DNA of 64,000 nt from Certhia americana (Eukaryota; Chordata; Aves; Passeriformes; Certhiidae), in contig CM031857.1 of the NCBI GenBank assembly GCA_018697195.1, positions 66,192,607-66,256,606 of the forward strand, read 5' to 3'. Every line of letters begins with the position of its first letter. The first letter of the stretch is position 1. The notes under the pieces are model-generated. The model saw only the letters and a list, made by a program, of their open reading frames with translations, ran no database searches and was not told the DNA's origin. Below are positions 14,101-27,775 of this stretch, piece after piece. Made by a program: the position numbers and the translations under genes.

Positions 14101-17100
14101 AGGTATGGGTTAATAGGGCAAATGTCTTCAGCTCCTCTTCATCTTGCTTTACCAAAGTCTGTATTACCAAAAACATGCTCATTTGTATTGGATGGAAGTG
14201 TTCCATCAAAGCTAAATTCTAATAAAAACATTCTTTAAAGAGAGTTTTCAGGGTGAAGAGTAGAGAAAGAGGGGGAAAGACTTTTTTGCTGTTATTGTTG
14301 CTAAAAAAATAAAATACAATTAAAAAAAAAGGTATTTTGATTCAGTAATGGATAATTTCCAAATTAAAAAACCTGGATGTGTAGTCTCAAGATGACTGCT
14401 TTGTGTCCCTTGTTTGTGCCATAATTCTCCACTGTGAACCAAGTGTATTTTTCTCATTGAGAAAAAGTTTAAAGAAAAGGTGAGCCCGACTTGAGCAGTG
14501 AAAAATCCAGAAATCTATACTGGGTGGCCTGTTTTTAGAAATTTCTCTCATCAGTGATCTCAGCTTCCTTTCCAAATTAATTAGGCTCCTGGAATACTCC
14601 CTTAATGTCCTTTCTAAGGCATAGTCAATTAATTTTGCATTAAAATATGCAATTACTGCAACTTGTTGCGTGTACCATTTTTTTTCCAGCCATGAATTAC
14701 TACCATCCTTTGGGCCATAAAATGATATGTAAATAATGCTGCCATATTCCTCTTGACTGAATGAAGTGCAAATGTTGATCAAAACTCCCATCAGCTTAAA
14801 ATATCAGAAACTGAGAATGATGTTGCCAGAAAGATGGGTATTTAATATACGGCTCAGTACTTACGTGTTTTTCTCCTTTGTGTTTATCAGAGCATTAATG
14901 TCTTCTTGTTGCACCAGCATATTTTTATTATTTAAGCAAATTATCGTGGCTAAAGTAAGTAGGGCAATTATTCTTTGTTAGCTGGCACACTGCCTTTCCT
15001 TTCATGTGTTCAAGAGTCAGCTATGAATTATAAGGATGTAATGTCCCTGATGGATTTAGCGGTGACATCATAAATTCTCACTCTGATGAAGACACTAATA
15101 TGTGCTGTTGCCAGTAATTTGCTGACACCACTTAGAGTGAAGGGCACAAACAAAGATGTCTTTCTTGGCATAGTACCAAGGAAGCCAAAGCTACTATGAA
15201 ACAAAACACCAGCCAGGTGAATTCAATTCCTTTGGAAATACATCTGTTAAATGGGGAACAATTCACCTGCACAATGAATGGTGCTCTTCTGCATGCGTGG
15301 TGTGCTTTGGAAACCATCATCAGCTGAACATCAAAAAAGAAAAAAACCCAAAATATGTATTTGAGGGCTCTGTCAATAGTTTATTAATTATTTCAGATTA
15401 GATAAAGCAGTTATCTTTATAACCCCCAAGCAGTAGCTTGGGGTTCACTAAGGTATCAGCATGTAGCTGGACTGGACCCAGCACAAAACCTGAAGTGGTT
15501 CCATGTATGAATTCTCTTCCTATCTTTTCCCTGGTGGGGAGACATGCCTTGTTCCTCTGCCTCCAGATTCTGATTGAGCACTGGTAGCACATTCCTTAGC
15601 TACAACCCAGTGAAGTCAACATATCCACATGGGATTTCGGGGTAAACTTTAGGAGCACTCTCAGGTGAAACGGTGACCTATTTCTTCTAAAACAACAGAG
15701 ACAGTCATGGTGGGACTGATGCCTGGCTTGTAGTGAGGTCCAGTGGCACAGATGAGTTTTTGGGTCTCTATTTTTGTCATACAGTAGAATAGCAGACTGA
15801 CACAATCCGCAGGACACAGAAGAGGTTTGGCCTTGTAACATCAACATGATGTGCGGCATTACTGATCCATCCCTTCACTCTACCCATCACTGCTTCATTC
15901 TGCCTGAGCTCTCCAAGAAGAAATTTAATTCACAGCACACATTCATAAAATACTGTTCGTCCTTTAAACTTGTTCCCTTAAACATACCCTAAAAATCAGC
16001 ACCACTGTTGCTCAAGACACCCTTGTTCCAGGACTTGAAATCTCTTAGTGTTTTTTGTAGGTAGATTCAACAGGTCTCACATTCCTTCTCATCTACCTCT
16101 GCCACTCAGTTTTCTCTAATAAGATCCCATCCAGCTGCCTTAAGATGGCACATGCTGAATCCCACAACATCGGGAAGCTGAAGATTCTGGATTTTGCCTC
16201 AGGAACCGTTTGTTGTTCTTGGGCGGTGATACAAAAATCTTTTCTGCAATAAAGTACATTAGGATATTAATTATTCCTGTTAGTCCAAGGCGTCAAGTAG
16301 AATTATCAATACCATTATAAAAGTCTTCATGCTGGGGTTCAAACTTTGAACCTTACTTGAAAACAATAATGGCATAGAAATCTGTTCCTTCTCTTCGCCT
16401 TCTCTGTTCTTGAACAATTCCAATTTTTAGATTTTTTTTTTCCTGCGACCCCATGAATCATCTTTTCCTGCTCTGAGTTCAAATGGGAGCTGTATCTCAT
16501 GATGCCACATGACTTCAGAAGCTGCAGCTTTGAACAAAAGCCAAAATATTTGTCTTCTGCATATTAAATGCTCTTTATATCATCTTGGCAATGAATACAT
16601 TTGTGCATCGTATCAAGCAGTGCTTGGCTTCCCTGTGGCACACGGTGCAATTTTATTAATAGTATTGATTTTAATCTAATTTACCTGAAAGATTTCAAAT
16701 CTCCTGCTTCTGTAAGGTACCTGAAACACTAACCTACAGGTCAATCCAGATCATACCTGTTTGAAGTGCTCCATATGAATTTCCATCCAAAGTCTATCTC
16801 TTCCAAGATTGCTGGGTCCTGTCAGCGTTTTGCCTTTCTTCTTTTCTGGCAAAGCATTGATATGACATTTGTAAATGTTGCCAGATGAGTCGGTAGTCTG
16901 GGTTTCGTACATAATTCAGAATTTCAGTTTTTCAAGTCCTCTGAAGCAGCAGCCACTATTGGAGCCAAAGTTTAATATTTTTAGTGTATCGATTTATGTC
17001 AGTGGTTGAACACATTTTTTTTTTTACCACATTTCACAGAAAATCTCCTACCACCAGCAATTGATCAAATCTGACAAGCTCACACTTGGTTAATGCCTGT

Positions 17101-18410
17101 GATATGGGCTACTTAACTTCTGTATTTCTTCCCAGAATGGAAACTGTGGCTTCTGGTGAAATAAAGGACCTTCTGTTTCTCTGCCACTGTCAGAAATGGA
17201 AATTCAGAGCAATATTTTCATCAGCTTGAAATGCCAGATCAGATTAAAATCCTTGTGCCAAGGGGAAGGCATTCGCTTTGAGCTGTGGTTCTTAATGCCC
17301 CTCAGCCCACCACTTTGTAGAAGCATCTCCACCTTCCTGTTCCTCCCCTCACTGGAGCAGTGCTAAAGTAGCAAATCATTAAGAGAGGTTGAGGTCTTCT
17401 GGGAATACCCCACTAGGGTGAATTCAAGCCTGATGTAGGGCTGCCAGGCTAAGAGGGTCACTTGAAGGAGGAAAGCACACTGGTAGAGATGTAAACTGGA
17501 ACTCATGGGGCCCACAAATCCTACCTACTGATTTATGATTCCCATGAATTGGGCATTGTGGCCTCTCTGTTGGGGAGAGTGAGTGGGATCAGCCGCCCCA
17601 GGGAGCTAACTAACTTGAATCACTAACAGATCCCTTAACCTTGGGCATCCTCAAGTTTGTTATACCTGAGCTGGGCTCAGGTAACAGAGACCATCGTGGC
17701 TGGCAGCTTGAGGATGACAGCTCTCCTGCTTGCATATGTTCTTGTTACTAAGCCTTCCCTGCATTTCACACACCCTGAGAGCCTGGTATGAAGTGTGTTG
17801 TCTTAATGAAATCCCAGGGAATCAGATGGAGAAATGTGTGTTTGAGCATTTAAAGCTAGACTTGTAGACCACAAAACAGACTTCACAAGTAGAGGTCAAG
17901 GTGGCACCAATTAAGACAAGATTATATTTAATGGAAAGTCACCTGGATTGAATTAAGTGTATTTTCTTGGACCTAGCAGGCTGGAATCAGGATAAACAAA
18001 CTTCTCCAGAATTCCTAGGTGACCGTCCAATAATTATGACCAAATCTGAGTTTCAAGTCTTCAGAGCCCCCAAATTATCTTTTATATAAGAACACACATT
18101 ACTACTCGGGAGGTCTGTTTGTTGTGATGAACAAAGCATAAAATAAATCCCTCACACAATACTGCAGGTGGAGGCTGCAAAGAAGTTTCTCTGATCAATA
18201 GAGCTAATAGGCCTCCAGTGTAAAACACATTTTTGTAACTCCCTTTGTTCAGACCTTCTTTTTTGTCAGAAATACAGAGCCAAAAGAACTTAATGGCTTT
18301 GTTTTCCAGTCCATAAACTGCTAATATGTCACTGGTGTTGCAGTTAAGCATGCACAATAAACCCACCAGAGTTCAAGCTCATGCTACAGTCAAGCACTGG
18401 GGCCATCACC

Positions 18411-18425
18411 TTTTTTTTTTTTTTT
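18411..18425. repeat. T15 homopolymer
   Basis: Fifteen consecutive T residues, followed by CTAGTTTTTTAG. No adjacent retrocopy is recognised. Confidence 0.95.
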
Positions 18426-20061
18426 CTAGTTTTTTAGTTTATTGCTGCTGCATGTTTAAAATATGATGTTGTACCTCTACATGGAAACACAAAATAAAAA
18501 AAAAATGATACACACACTTCTCAGTTTTGTAGATTCAATCTGTGGCATCTTTGCCCCTTATGTAGACAGTATGCCCAGGAGAAGCATGGAAATCAGCCTT
18601 TAATTCCTGTTTGTTTGCCAGCCTTGGCCTGCACAGTCTACTTGCTCACATTAAGATGAACACTGGTTAACAGTTTTTCACCACATGAGAGTTTCTTTTG
18701 AAAATGTGTTGGTTCACTGAGCTCCACTGATCCAGCCAACACATTTAAATGCCTGCTTAATGAGTCCATGCAGGTTTTCAGATGTCTAATGGGTGTCAAT
18801 TATTTGGACCCTATGAATCCCTGGCAGCTTCTTAGTGAATGCACACTCTCATCAACCTTCACTATTTTCTGTTAGCAGTGAAAAAAAACCCAAAACAACA
18901 AAGAAAAGCTCAGTATTTCCAGGCAGATGCAAAGAAGTTTCCTGAAAGTTCACTAGAAATGCCTAAAATTTTTGGTTTGAGCTCACACTGGACTAGAACA
19001 TGATGTCAAGTACAAAAACATTTCTTGTAGACCTAAAGTAATTTTATAAATCCTTTTCAAGACTCAGTCCAACTTCCAATCTCTCAGTAAACTTGCAACA
19101 CCTGTTCTAAAGAAGTAATTACCACTCTTGCTGTATTTGCTTCACTTAAAGCTGATTTGAACCTTTAAGCTCATGGCTCATGGTCTTTCCCACTGTGATT
19201 AGAGATACACTACAAAAAGAATGGGAAAGCCTAGATTTTCACAGGAGATACAAAATGCTTATTCTTTCTCTAATGAAAGTGGAGATAAATCTGATGCAAT
19301 TAACATTTTGAGTGTTTTTGTACAAGTTTTTGAAGCGTGTGTTTCTGTATTTGTTTAGTTTGAATCTTGGGTGTAAGGAACCGTATTGTAATAGAGGAGA
19401 AATACACCCACCATCAATAATCCTTACAAAGCTTGTAAAGACACTTCTAAACACCTTTATGCGGGATGTACAAATAAAGTTGTAATGAAAATATAAATGG
19501 TTGTGTTTAGCACTGTCTGATTCAGTGTTTTGTGTCTTAGTGCTACTGTCATGCTCTTTCCCCATAACCATGACCCCTAGGACCAGTGTATAACCCTACT
19601 TCACCCTCATCAGCCCCTTTGACACTTTCCCTTGTCCTTTCATTCCTTTTCCTGACTTCACATATCACTTCAGCCTTAGTCCCTGGTTCACACTACAGAT
19701 GCCTGACCCCCTCTTCACACTGTAGTTACTGCCTTCTACCCCATCCCCACCACACCCTGCCAGGCAGGAATTAAAGATCACAACCTCTAATAGACCCAGC
19801 TGATTCTCTGTACCTGGCATGCAGAAAGGCCAGAAAATCAATCTGTTTGAGGTAAGTAGTGTGGTGTAAGACTTGGCCACCCAGTGGGAACCAGTCACTG
19901 GTGTTACCCGGTGGTGCTTTCTGTGGCTGGGAGTAAAGCAGTAATATTTGCAGAAGGATACTGCCAAAGCCTGAGTTCTGCATTCTCTGCTCCTTCCACA
20001 CATGAAAGCACCGACTCAGACTTCAGCTGCTATAGAGAAAAAAGTACTTGGTTTCACAAAC

Positions 20062-20440
20062 ACGTAGAGTGGTTTGGGTCGGAAGGGACTTTAAAGATCA
20101 TCTAATTCCAAGCCGCTTGCTGTGGGCAGGGATACCTTTTGCTAGACCAGGCTGCTCAAAGCCCCATCCAATCTGGCCTTGGAAAACTTACAGGGGTGGG
20201 GCATCCACAGCTTCTCTGGGCAACCTGTTCCAGTAGGTCACCATCCTCACAGGAAAGAACTTCTTCCTAATATCTAAATTAAATCTACTCTCATTTGAAA
20301 GCCATTACTCTTTGTCATATCACTTTGTAACAAGTCCCTCCCCAGCTTTCTTGTAAACCCTAAAGGTACTGGAAGACTGCTACAGGATCTCCCTGGAGCC
20401 TTCTCTTCTCCAGCTATCCAGGAAATATATTCCCTCATAT
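20062..20440 (-). mobile_element. CR1 LINE 3' fragment
   Basis: The plus strand reads GTGGTTTGGGTCGGAAGGGA, TTAAAGATCATCTAATTCCAAGCC, TTCTCTGGGCAACCTGTTCCAG, AACTTCTTCCTAATATC and GGAGCCTTCTCTTCTCCAGC, the reverse of a CR1 3' UTR. The element is on the minus strand, 5'-truncated, about 380 bp. Confidence 0.93.
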
Positions 20441-22055
20441 ATTTATTTGCCATTCCTGAATCCTATAGTAACGTGTCATCTTCCACTAAGTCTTTGATAA
20501 GCGGCTCTCGCTCTACTGGATATCACCATCACTCCTGCAAGTTACAGCCAGTGAACTAACATTTGCTCACTATTTCTCTGACTTGAATCCAAGCATGAAA
20601 TTGCTATCAATGCCATCCTTACTTCCAACCAAAACCCTTCCTGCAATGATAGTCAAGGAAAATATTTTAAGCCTTGAAAGCCGCCTTAAACTTTATGGAT
20701 ACATGGCCATCCATGTGAATCAAACTAAAGCTGACAATCCCGAAGGGCCACATTAGTTTTCCCACAAAAACACACAAATGTAGCACTTCTGTCCCACACT
20801 TGGCAGGTTATTAATTTATTTTAATTTGCAGCAACCGTGACTGAGTTACATTCATCTTCCCAGATGTTGTTAGTGATGAAAGCTGAAGGAACAAGTCTTT
20901 TCTGATGTTGATGTACTGTGTGCCAAACCTCATCTTGAGCCCCTGGCTCTTGCTGTACTTTTCTTGTGTCTGTACTGCTGCCTTGTGATAAATGAAACTT
21001 GCAGAATCACACGTACTGTGGTACAGGAACAAGCATCTTGTCTGGGGAGCGGTCAGTGCCGGAGGCTAAAAACTTGGGCTGTGTGTACATCTGCAGAGGC
21101 TCATGTAATAACTACAGTAAAGTTATTATAACTAAAGCAAAGGTGCTGAGGCTTTGATTACAAATGTCAAACAAAATGGGAAACAAAGCAAGGCTGAGGA
21201 AGGAAAAAGGCCCCAGCCCTGTGTTCTCCTCCCCCTCACCTCATCACAACAAGCAGCTTTTCTGTCTTTGTTTTATTAGCTCCAAAAGCCTTTGCAGTCT
21301 TGCCTTTTTGGCACACTTGTAAAGTCCTGGGACGCTCAGAGTTTTTTCTCAGTTATGCTGAAAAGCCACAGATGGTCTAAATGATCATTTGTAAATAAAT
21401 GAATAATCAGAACCAAAAAGTCTCTGCAGAAACCCTCTACCAGCATTTTCTAATTTTTTACAAAACGCCTCAAAAACAGATTGAATACTTCACCAGCAGA
21501 CTGAAACAGCCATGTTACCAATTTGTGCAGATGGAGATCAATTTAGTCTCAGCTAGTTCAGGGTTTTCAATTTCTACAAAGCTCCTTCCTACTGGAAGCA
21601 GCCAAGTACCAGACCTCTGTTTGCTGGATGAGAGATGGGCACCAAAGGAGCAGCTCCCATTTCCTGCTCACATCCTTCACCTACAGACCCATACACCAGC
21701 CTGGATGTGAGACAAACCCTCTAGCACAACTGAGGTTAAACCTCTGCTTTCATGTCCCTGCTGAGCCCTGGAGCTCTGCCTCTGTCCACACCCGGGTGCT
21801 GAGGTGATGGTGCAGTGTGCAGGACCCCAGGCTGTCCAGGTGACCTTGGACCTATCTGTCCTGGGGGAGGCCATACTGTCTCCTATGGGATGCTCTTTGC
21901 AGTCCAGCCTTGGGGAGAACACCTGCTACCAGAGGGGGAGATGCAAACAGGCCAGGTCTGGGGGCACGTGGGGCTTCAGAGCACCCCTTAAAGCAGCAGC
22001 TCAGGTGAGTGGCATAGAAGGAGTTTGAGCATTCATCTGCCCCTTAGACCTTTTA
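20441..22055. other. Non-coding DNA between CR1 fragments
   Basis: No supported gene. Frames around 21399-22028 are open on both strands in a somewhat more GC-rich patch but have no recognisable family. Confidence 0.65.
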
Positions 22056-22215
22056 TAGAATCATAAAATGGTTAGGGTTGGAAAGCACCTTAAAGATCAT
22101 CTTGTTCCAATCACCCTGCTATGGGCAGGGGCACCTTCCACTATGCCAAAGCCCAAACCAATTTGGTCTGTAACACTTCTGGGGATGTGGCACCTGTTTT
22201 GGCTCCAAAACCTCA
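22056..22215 (-). mobile_element. Short CR1 LINE 3' fragment
   Basis: The plus strand reads TAGAATCATAAAATGGTTAGGGTTGGAAAG, CACCTTAAAGATCATCTTGTTCCAATC and GGGCAGGGGCACCTTCCAC, the reverse of a CR1 3' end with its ATTCTATGA tail. Similarity fades after about 160 bp. Confidence 0.92.
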
Positions 22216-22336
22216 AAGTAAAGGACTTTAAAACTGCTACTCAGCTGTTGCATACCTATGTGAACACCTGGCTCCTATACATATATTTCCAGTAGTGCTC
22301 CTGGTGCCTCAACTAGCTTTAGAAAGAACTAGTCAG

Positions 22337-22440
22337 TACATACCTACATACACTCATACAGTGCATGCATGTGTGCGTGTATAAATACACACATATACGT
22401 ACTAAGCAGATATATGCATGTACTTGCATGCCTATACGTG
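22337..22440. repeat. Degenerate alternating purine-pyrimidine tract
   Basis: Interspersed ACATAC, GCATGCATGTGTGCGTGT, ACACACATATACG and TATGCATGTA runs over about 100 bp, resembling a decayed (TG/CA)n-(TA)n microsatellite. Confidence 0.7.
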
Positions 22441-23879
22441 TTAGCAGTCAGAACTCAGATGTCAGTGTAGACAAAGCAGGTATTTAAGGATAAACGAGGA
22501 ATTAAAGCAGCTTTATCTGCTGGATAAAGCAAGAGCTGGGGAACAGTCGCATCCTGCTTCCTACATCAGCCAGCCCTCTCTTTCAGCAGCATATTTCCAT
22601 GTGGCTGCGGGCACAGGAGAGGAAGCCATTTCCCAGCAAATTCTCTGCTGTCCCAGCCTTGGCCATGAGCAGAGAGGCTCCCTGACATCTTGCTGATGAA
22701 GGACTTTCACTGTCCCTCTCCCAAGTCTGCCAGCTCCTCAGAAATGGTGACACATTGCAGCAGCCAGGGCTGGATTTGCCTCTGCTGAAACTGAATGGCA
22801 CAGCAGTATGGCCATCATCATCCCAGTGGAAAAGATTGATTTTTTTTCCGCCTCAAAATCAGACACAGTGTCTTAGCTAAGCTGCCACAATGTTTATTTA
22901 TGCTGTTTGCAGTAGAATCTCTTCTACAAAGGTAACATATTCAATGAATGTATTTAACTGTACTTTTCCAGCCAGAGACTGCTAGATGGAGGCAGAAAAC
23001 TCCTTTCCAGAGCTGCAGGCTCTGTGTTTCCATCCAGTCCCAGTGAGGGTGTTCAGCCACCAGTGCTGCCGCACCTGCTATGCCACATGTGCCACGTTTA
23101 CGATCCAGTTGATCATGGGACAGGGAGATTTAATAACTCCTTAAAAACTGCATACCAGAGCCTCTTCAGGGCACTGCATTTTAAAGAAACACAGAGGGGA
23201 GCCCATAATAAATGTTACAAGGGGAAATACCTGTGACTGATAAGAAGCTGAGCGGATGACAAATCACAAAAGCCTCCAGAGAACCCTCAGGAGCAGATAA
23301 CCTTGAGACGTACCTGTATATAAAGATTAAACAGCAACCTGAGCTCAGCAGAGATTTATAGCGCTTTGCAAGCGTCTTGGTTTCACTGTTTGCTTTTGCA
23401 GTAGTTTGTGGACTTTATTGTTAGTTTCTGTCTGTTAATATTCTGCATAGGCCCAAAAATACAGGTGTAGAGAAGTCACCCCAGAAAAAACAAAGAATTT
23501 ATTTGAAATATTTTACAAGGAGGTTTTATAGATCAATATCCCCAGCAAATGGGAAAGATAACCAGGAAAGGGCACAGTGCACCTGTGAGCAAGGTTGTGC
23601 AAAGATACAAATGAAAACATAAAGGATAAAATATATTGACATGTTTCAGCTTACTGGCTAAATCTGGTTATTCATTCCTTTGTAAGGGGCAGGTCTAGTT
23701 ATTATGGGCTATGTATTTTTGGTAAGACAAGTATGTGAAGCAGTAAATGCCTTTGTGAGTACACTTCAACAGGAAGGGTATGGCTACTGCTGCTATTTGG
23801 GGCCTCTCACAGAAAATACCCATGGGTATAAAAACTGTAGACCCTTACAGATTGGGTCAAAACCTTAACCAGAGAGCCT
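22441..23879. other. Non-coding DNA between CR1 fragments
   Basis: No gene recognised. A TATATAAAG word occurs near 23318, without other promoter evidence. Confidence 0.6.
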
Positions 23880-24156
23880 GTTCTGCCTAATGGCCAAAGT
23901 GAGAAGGAAGGACTCCAAATGGTCAGGTGCTATTATGAATATCAGGAAACATTTTCTCACTGTAAGGGTGGCTGACCTCTGGCACAGGTTGCCTAGTGAC
24001 GCTGTGGAGTCTTCATCCTTGCAGATTCTCAAAAGCCATCTGGACACCATCCTGGCAACTGGCCCTAGGTGTCCCTGTTTGAGCAGGGGGCTGGACCATA
24101 TGACCTCCAGAGGTCACTGCCAACCCCAAACATTCTGCAATTCTGGCATTTTTTGC
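23880..24156 (+). mobile_element. CR1 LINE 3' fragment
   Basis: Plus-strand CR1 3' end: CATTTTCTCACTGTAAGGGTGG, CTCTGGCACAGGTTGCCTAGTGACG, GACCATATGACCTCCAGAGGTCACTGCCAACCCCAAACATTCTGCAATTCTG. The blocks are in family order and end in a decayed ATTCTGTG tail. The frame at 23890-24183 is a relic of this element, not a gene. The 5' edge is uncertain. Confidence 0.92.
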
Positions 24157-25960
24157 TTAAGTACTGAGTCACTCCAGCTTTAGTCAAATGCCTTTGGCTC
24201 CTTGTCTGTTTAAAGGGTTTAACTGCCTGGTTTCCTAGGATGGGAAGGTTCTTTAGGGACAGGTTTTCACAGTGTGCACTGCAGTCACTGCTGAAGAGAC
24301 CTACTACATCTGTGGCAGCTGGACCACAGTGCTGGCTTCACTTTGGAAAGGACAAATACTTGGCGACCACCACCAGGTTTCTCCCCTAGCACTGCCCTTT
24401 CAACCCCCAACCCTTTCAACCCTGGGCCACAGTGCAGCAAGCAGGTCTTTCAGACAGACTTCTATTATGGATGAGCTTCCCTGTTAGAGGCTGGACATGA
24501 GGACTTGCCCTATAAATCCATGGGTGAAAGTCTGCACCGGCAGAACTCCATCTGGGAGGCGGGCAATCTCCCTGGGTTCAAGGATGATGCCGATGTGATT
24601 TTCTTTCTGCACGTAGAGAGGGAACTGTGCTTATCTGATCTAGTAACTCAATGTGCAAAGTTGAAGGTGGTTACCAGAGGCCACTCCTTGTCATGCTCAC
24701 GGAGAGCCAGACGTGCCCTATAAGATGTACTTAACATAGCGTGCCAACTTTTCATTCCAAGTGGACTGTTCAATAACACAGGGGAAAAAAGGGGGAGGGA
24801 TTAGATGACAATTGAGCAGTTGTTTGTGCAAGTGGAAGAAATAACTTTTCAGGAACAGAGCATGGGTCAGAGCAGAGGACGGTGTGGGCGTTCACTGAGG
24901 AGGTCAGACTAAAACAGGCAGTGATGCATTTTATACTTATAGCACTCTTGGGAGAAAAAATGAAATTAAACACACTCAGGACACTGAGGAAGAACAAACA
25001 ACTTATTGTGTGGAAAGCAGAAGTGCTTTGAAAGGGCCAATGCAACTATCTGATTTTTAAATTCATCATTGGTTTGAGAGATGGAAGATCTGTTTTAGCA
25101 CAGATTTGGTTGAGAAACATCTCTTCATATGGCTCAAAGGTCCCCAAATCACTTTGTTTACTCATTTCTCTGCCTGTAACCATGTAACACTATGGCTTTT
25201 ACTAGATAAACAATCATACTGATTGAAAGTAAACCAATGGGAATTCAGGGGAAAGGGAAAAATAATTTTAAAGGGAAATTTCACCAAATAAGAGTGATGT
25301 GCAGCTCCCAGTCTCTGACTTTACATCCAGTTGTCCTAGACTGGCTTAAACATAAAGGAAGCATTCTTATGGAATGGTCAGACACAATGGAGAAGCCCAT
25401 GGGCCTCCGAGTGTCCCTAGGAGCAATCATAAACACAAACTCTCTTCAACCAGGTGTGAACTGGCAATGTCCAGTGTGTCACTGCCCTCCTCCAGCAGCT
25501 CTTCCTTCACTGCAGGGGCACATGCTGAACAAACCCTCTCTGGGATGTGCCGGTACCTTACAGACGCTGCACATCAAATGCACCAGCCTCCCCACACCCA
25601 GGGAAAGGAGTGGGGCAGAAGCAAAGAGTTCCCCTTTTAAAGAACTTGGGGAACTCAGATTATATAGCAATGAAAAATATTTTTATATCATCCCAGGACA
25701 TTTTAGTTTATACTGCTGAGTGCTATTTTATTTGTTCCAGCTTTGCCACAGATACACAAATCCTGTGAAAGGAGAAAGAATGTCTACTCTCTATGGCGGC
25801 TCTTAAAAAATCAGAAAACAAGTAAAATCCATTTCTTAAGCAAACATTCCACTAAAAAAAAAAAAATCACTATATGCTTATAGAAAACAAAGATTTAATT
25901 TTAAAAAGTTAATAACTAGGTATTCCAGAAGGTTTGAGTCATCCACAGTAATAATTAGGG
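24157..25960. other. Non-coding DNA next to the proposed KLF12 3' end
   Basis: Contains an open frame of 160 codons (25237-25719, plus) with overlapping frames on both strands and no recognisable domain. An AATAAA on the minus strand at 25727-25732 could extend the KLF12 transcript. Confidence 0.6.
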
Positions 25961-25981
25961 GGTTTGTTCCATACAAAATGC

Positions 25982-25987
25982 TTTATT
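25982..25987 (-). terminator. Candidate distal polyadenylation signal AATAAA for KLF12
   Basis: The minus strand reads GGTTAAATAAAGCATTTTGTATGG, a canonical hexamer, followed by a short TGTGG-containing stretch that could be the downstream element. Cleavage would be expected near 25955-25970. It is the last hexamer at the edge of the AT-rich, CR1-free block, hence the choice. The hexamer alone is common in AT-rich DNA. Confidence 0.4.
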
Positions 25988-27775
25988 TAACCTTCATGCC
26001 TCCATTCAGATAATTGTACAAATGCATACATTTAAAGGTTTAAACTCTATTTCAATTCACAGCTCAATTCATAGGAAAGTTGAATACAGAAAAGCAATGC
26101 ACCAACAAAATATGTCTGAGACACCATTTAAAACGATAACACTTGTTCATTTAAATCTTTGAGAATAGAGTGGAATAATCATCCTCTGACAGAATTTCAT
26201 TAGGGGACTCCCTTTACATTATCATAGGGCAAAAATCACCTTTTTACAGTAAGAGGAAAAAAAGCTCTGAGTATATTTACAATACATACACTATACATAA
26301 ATACAAGAACAACACTTACATAATATTAATAAACTTATAACATAGGCATTGCCTAAACACTACACAGTATATAAATGCAGAGGAAACTATTGGGAAATTA
26401 GATCTTCAGAAGTTTAAGTTTTGAAGAAAAGTAATTTTTGTATTTAAAAGCTTTTGAAAAGAAGGCGAAAGAAAGTCTAAAAAACTAATATGTTTGCCTG
26501 CTAGCACTGGTATTTTTATTCCTTTTAAATGTAGGAGCTCTATTGACACTACTATCTCTATGGGGTTACCGATAATGGCCCTCCCTTTTGCATCTTATCT
26601 AGGAAAAAATTGAGGTGCCCTACATACTAATTCCATTGCTGTGAAGCTTCAGTCCCAAATGAATTGCTTGGTAAACTACGGGATGTTTTTGTATTTTTAC
26701 ACAGGAGGATCAAATGAACACTCATTGGTACATACAACAGTAATGACCTGATTAGAAGGAACAATTTGGGGCCAAATACAATCCCATCCTTAGGTTTTCA
26801 TTCAAATAACACCATGGGGGAATTTTCTTCGTCCATAAGTAACTTGGCCAAGAATTATATTTTTCAGTATTGTTTTTTCCTGAACACAGCTGAAAGAACT
26901 TTCTGATTTAATGGTATTTTTGACCCCACATGTTGATAGCAGTGTCCAAATCTCTCTTTCCCTTGATGTGTATGAATGCATGTGCCTGTGTGTGGGTTGA
27001 AGGTCTTAAGGCTGATGGTGCATGAAACTTAAGCAATTCATTACTATCTCTGTGTATATTCTACAAATGTGCAAATGGGAAATACAACTTTGCAAGGACA
27101 GACAGAAGGTCAAAAGAGCATATTGTGTAGGTGTTCAACTTACATTACCAAGGAAGCCATGTATAGGGCAATCAGGAAAGAAATAAACCATGAGGATTTT
27201 TTTTTAAGATGGAAATGTAGTAGTGAAAAAGTCTGGAACCAGAAATGAAAAAAAACCAAATCTGAATTGTGAAAAATATTAGTTCAGCCATGAAGATTTG
27301 GCTCAAGCTGTCTTTCCAAAGCTCTTTTATATCTAGAAAGGCAGGGAGAGGGAGAAAAGTGGTATCTGAACCTATTTGTGTATTTCATGGTTCATACTTA
27401 TGACAATCCATCAAAGACATGTGGTCCCAGAACAGACACTGAATTACTGTTTTTTAAATGCTGAGGTGACAGCACAGAGCAAGGTTTATCAAGTCAATGT
27501 GTGAACCACCTTTTCTTTTGAAACTGAGAGCACCTTGGCTCACTGAAACTTCTGACTCTGAACTGGGAAAGATGTTGCAGTTCATTCATATGGACAATAG
27601 GACCTTGAGAATTTTTTTTTATTCTTATTTTTGTAATAGCTAAAATTCACATGCCCAGCTGTTTCTCTGGAGGACTGAAAAACTCTGTATTGGATAATGT
27701 AAAAGTTATCACAAGGAAAATTATTTCATAATTTAAAGTCAGTGGGAATAGGCTGCTACAGAATAATGCTGGCAA

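Larger units (their letters stand above)
9087..20061. other. Long non-coding stretch, CR1-free
   Basis: No CR1 or gene is recognised over about 11 kb. From 15860 to 18081 there is not even a chance frame of 60 codons. The subregions 14590-15130 and 16140-16990 are even-textured, AT-rich and rich in TAAT/ATTA and ATGCAAAT-like words, resembling conserved non-coding elements. That is an impression only. Confidence 0.55.

Noticed and set aside
23290..23420. Possible LTR or promoter (TATATAAAG near 23318)
   Set aside because: No TG...CA ends, duplicated LTR, primer-binding site or retroviral coding sequence seen nearby.
23890..24183. 97-codon frame on the plus strand
   Set aside because: It is derived from a CR1 3' end.
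25237..25719. 160-codon frame with two Cys-containing clusters
   Set aside because: No recognisable domain, overlapping frames in other phases and on the other strand, and position in the non-coding flank of KLF12.
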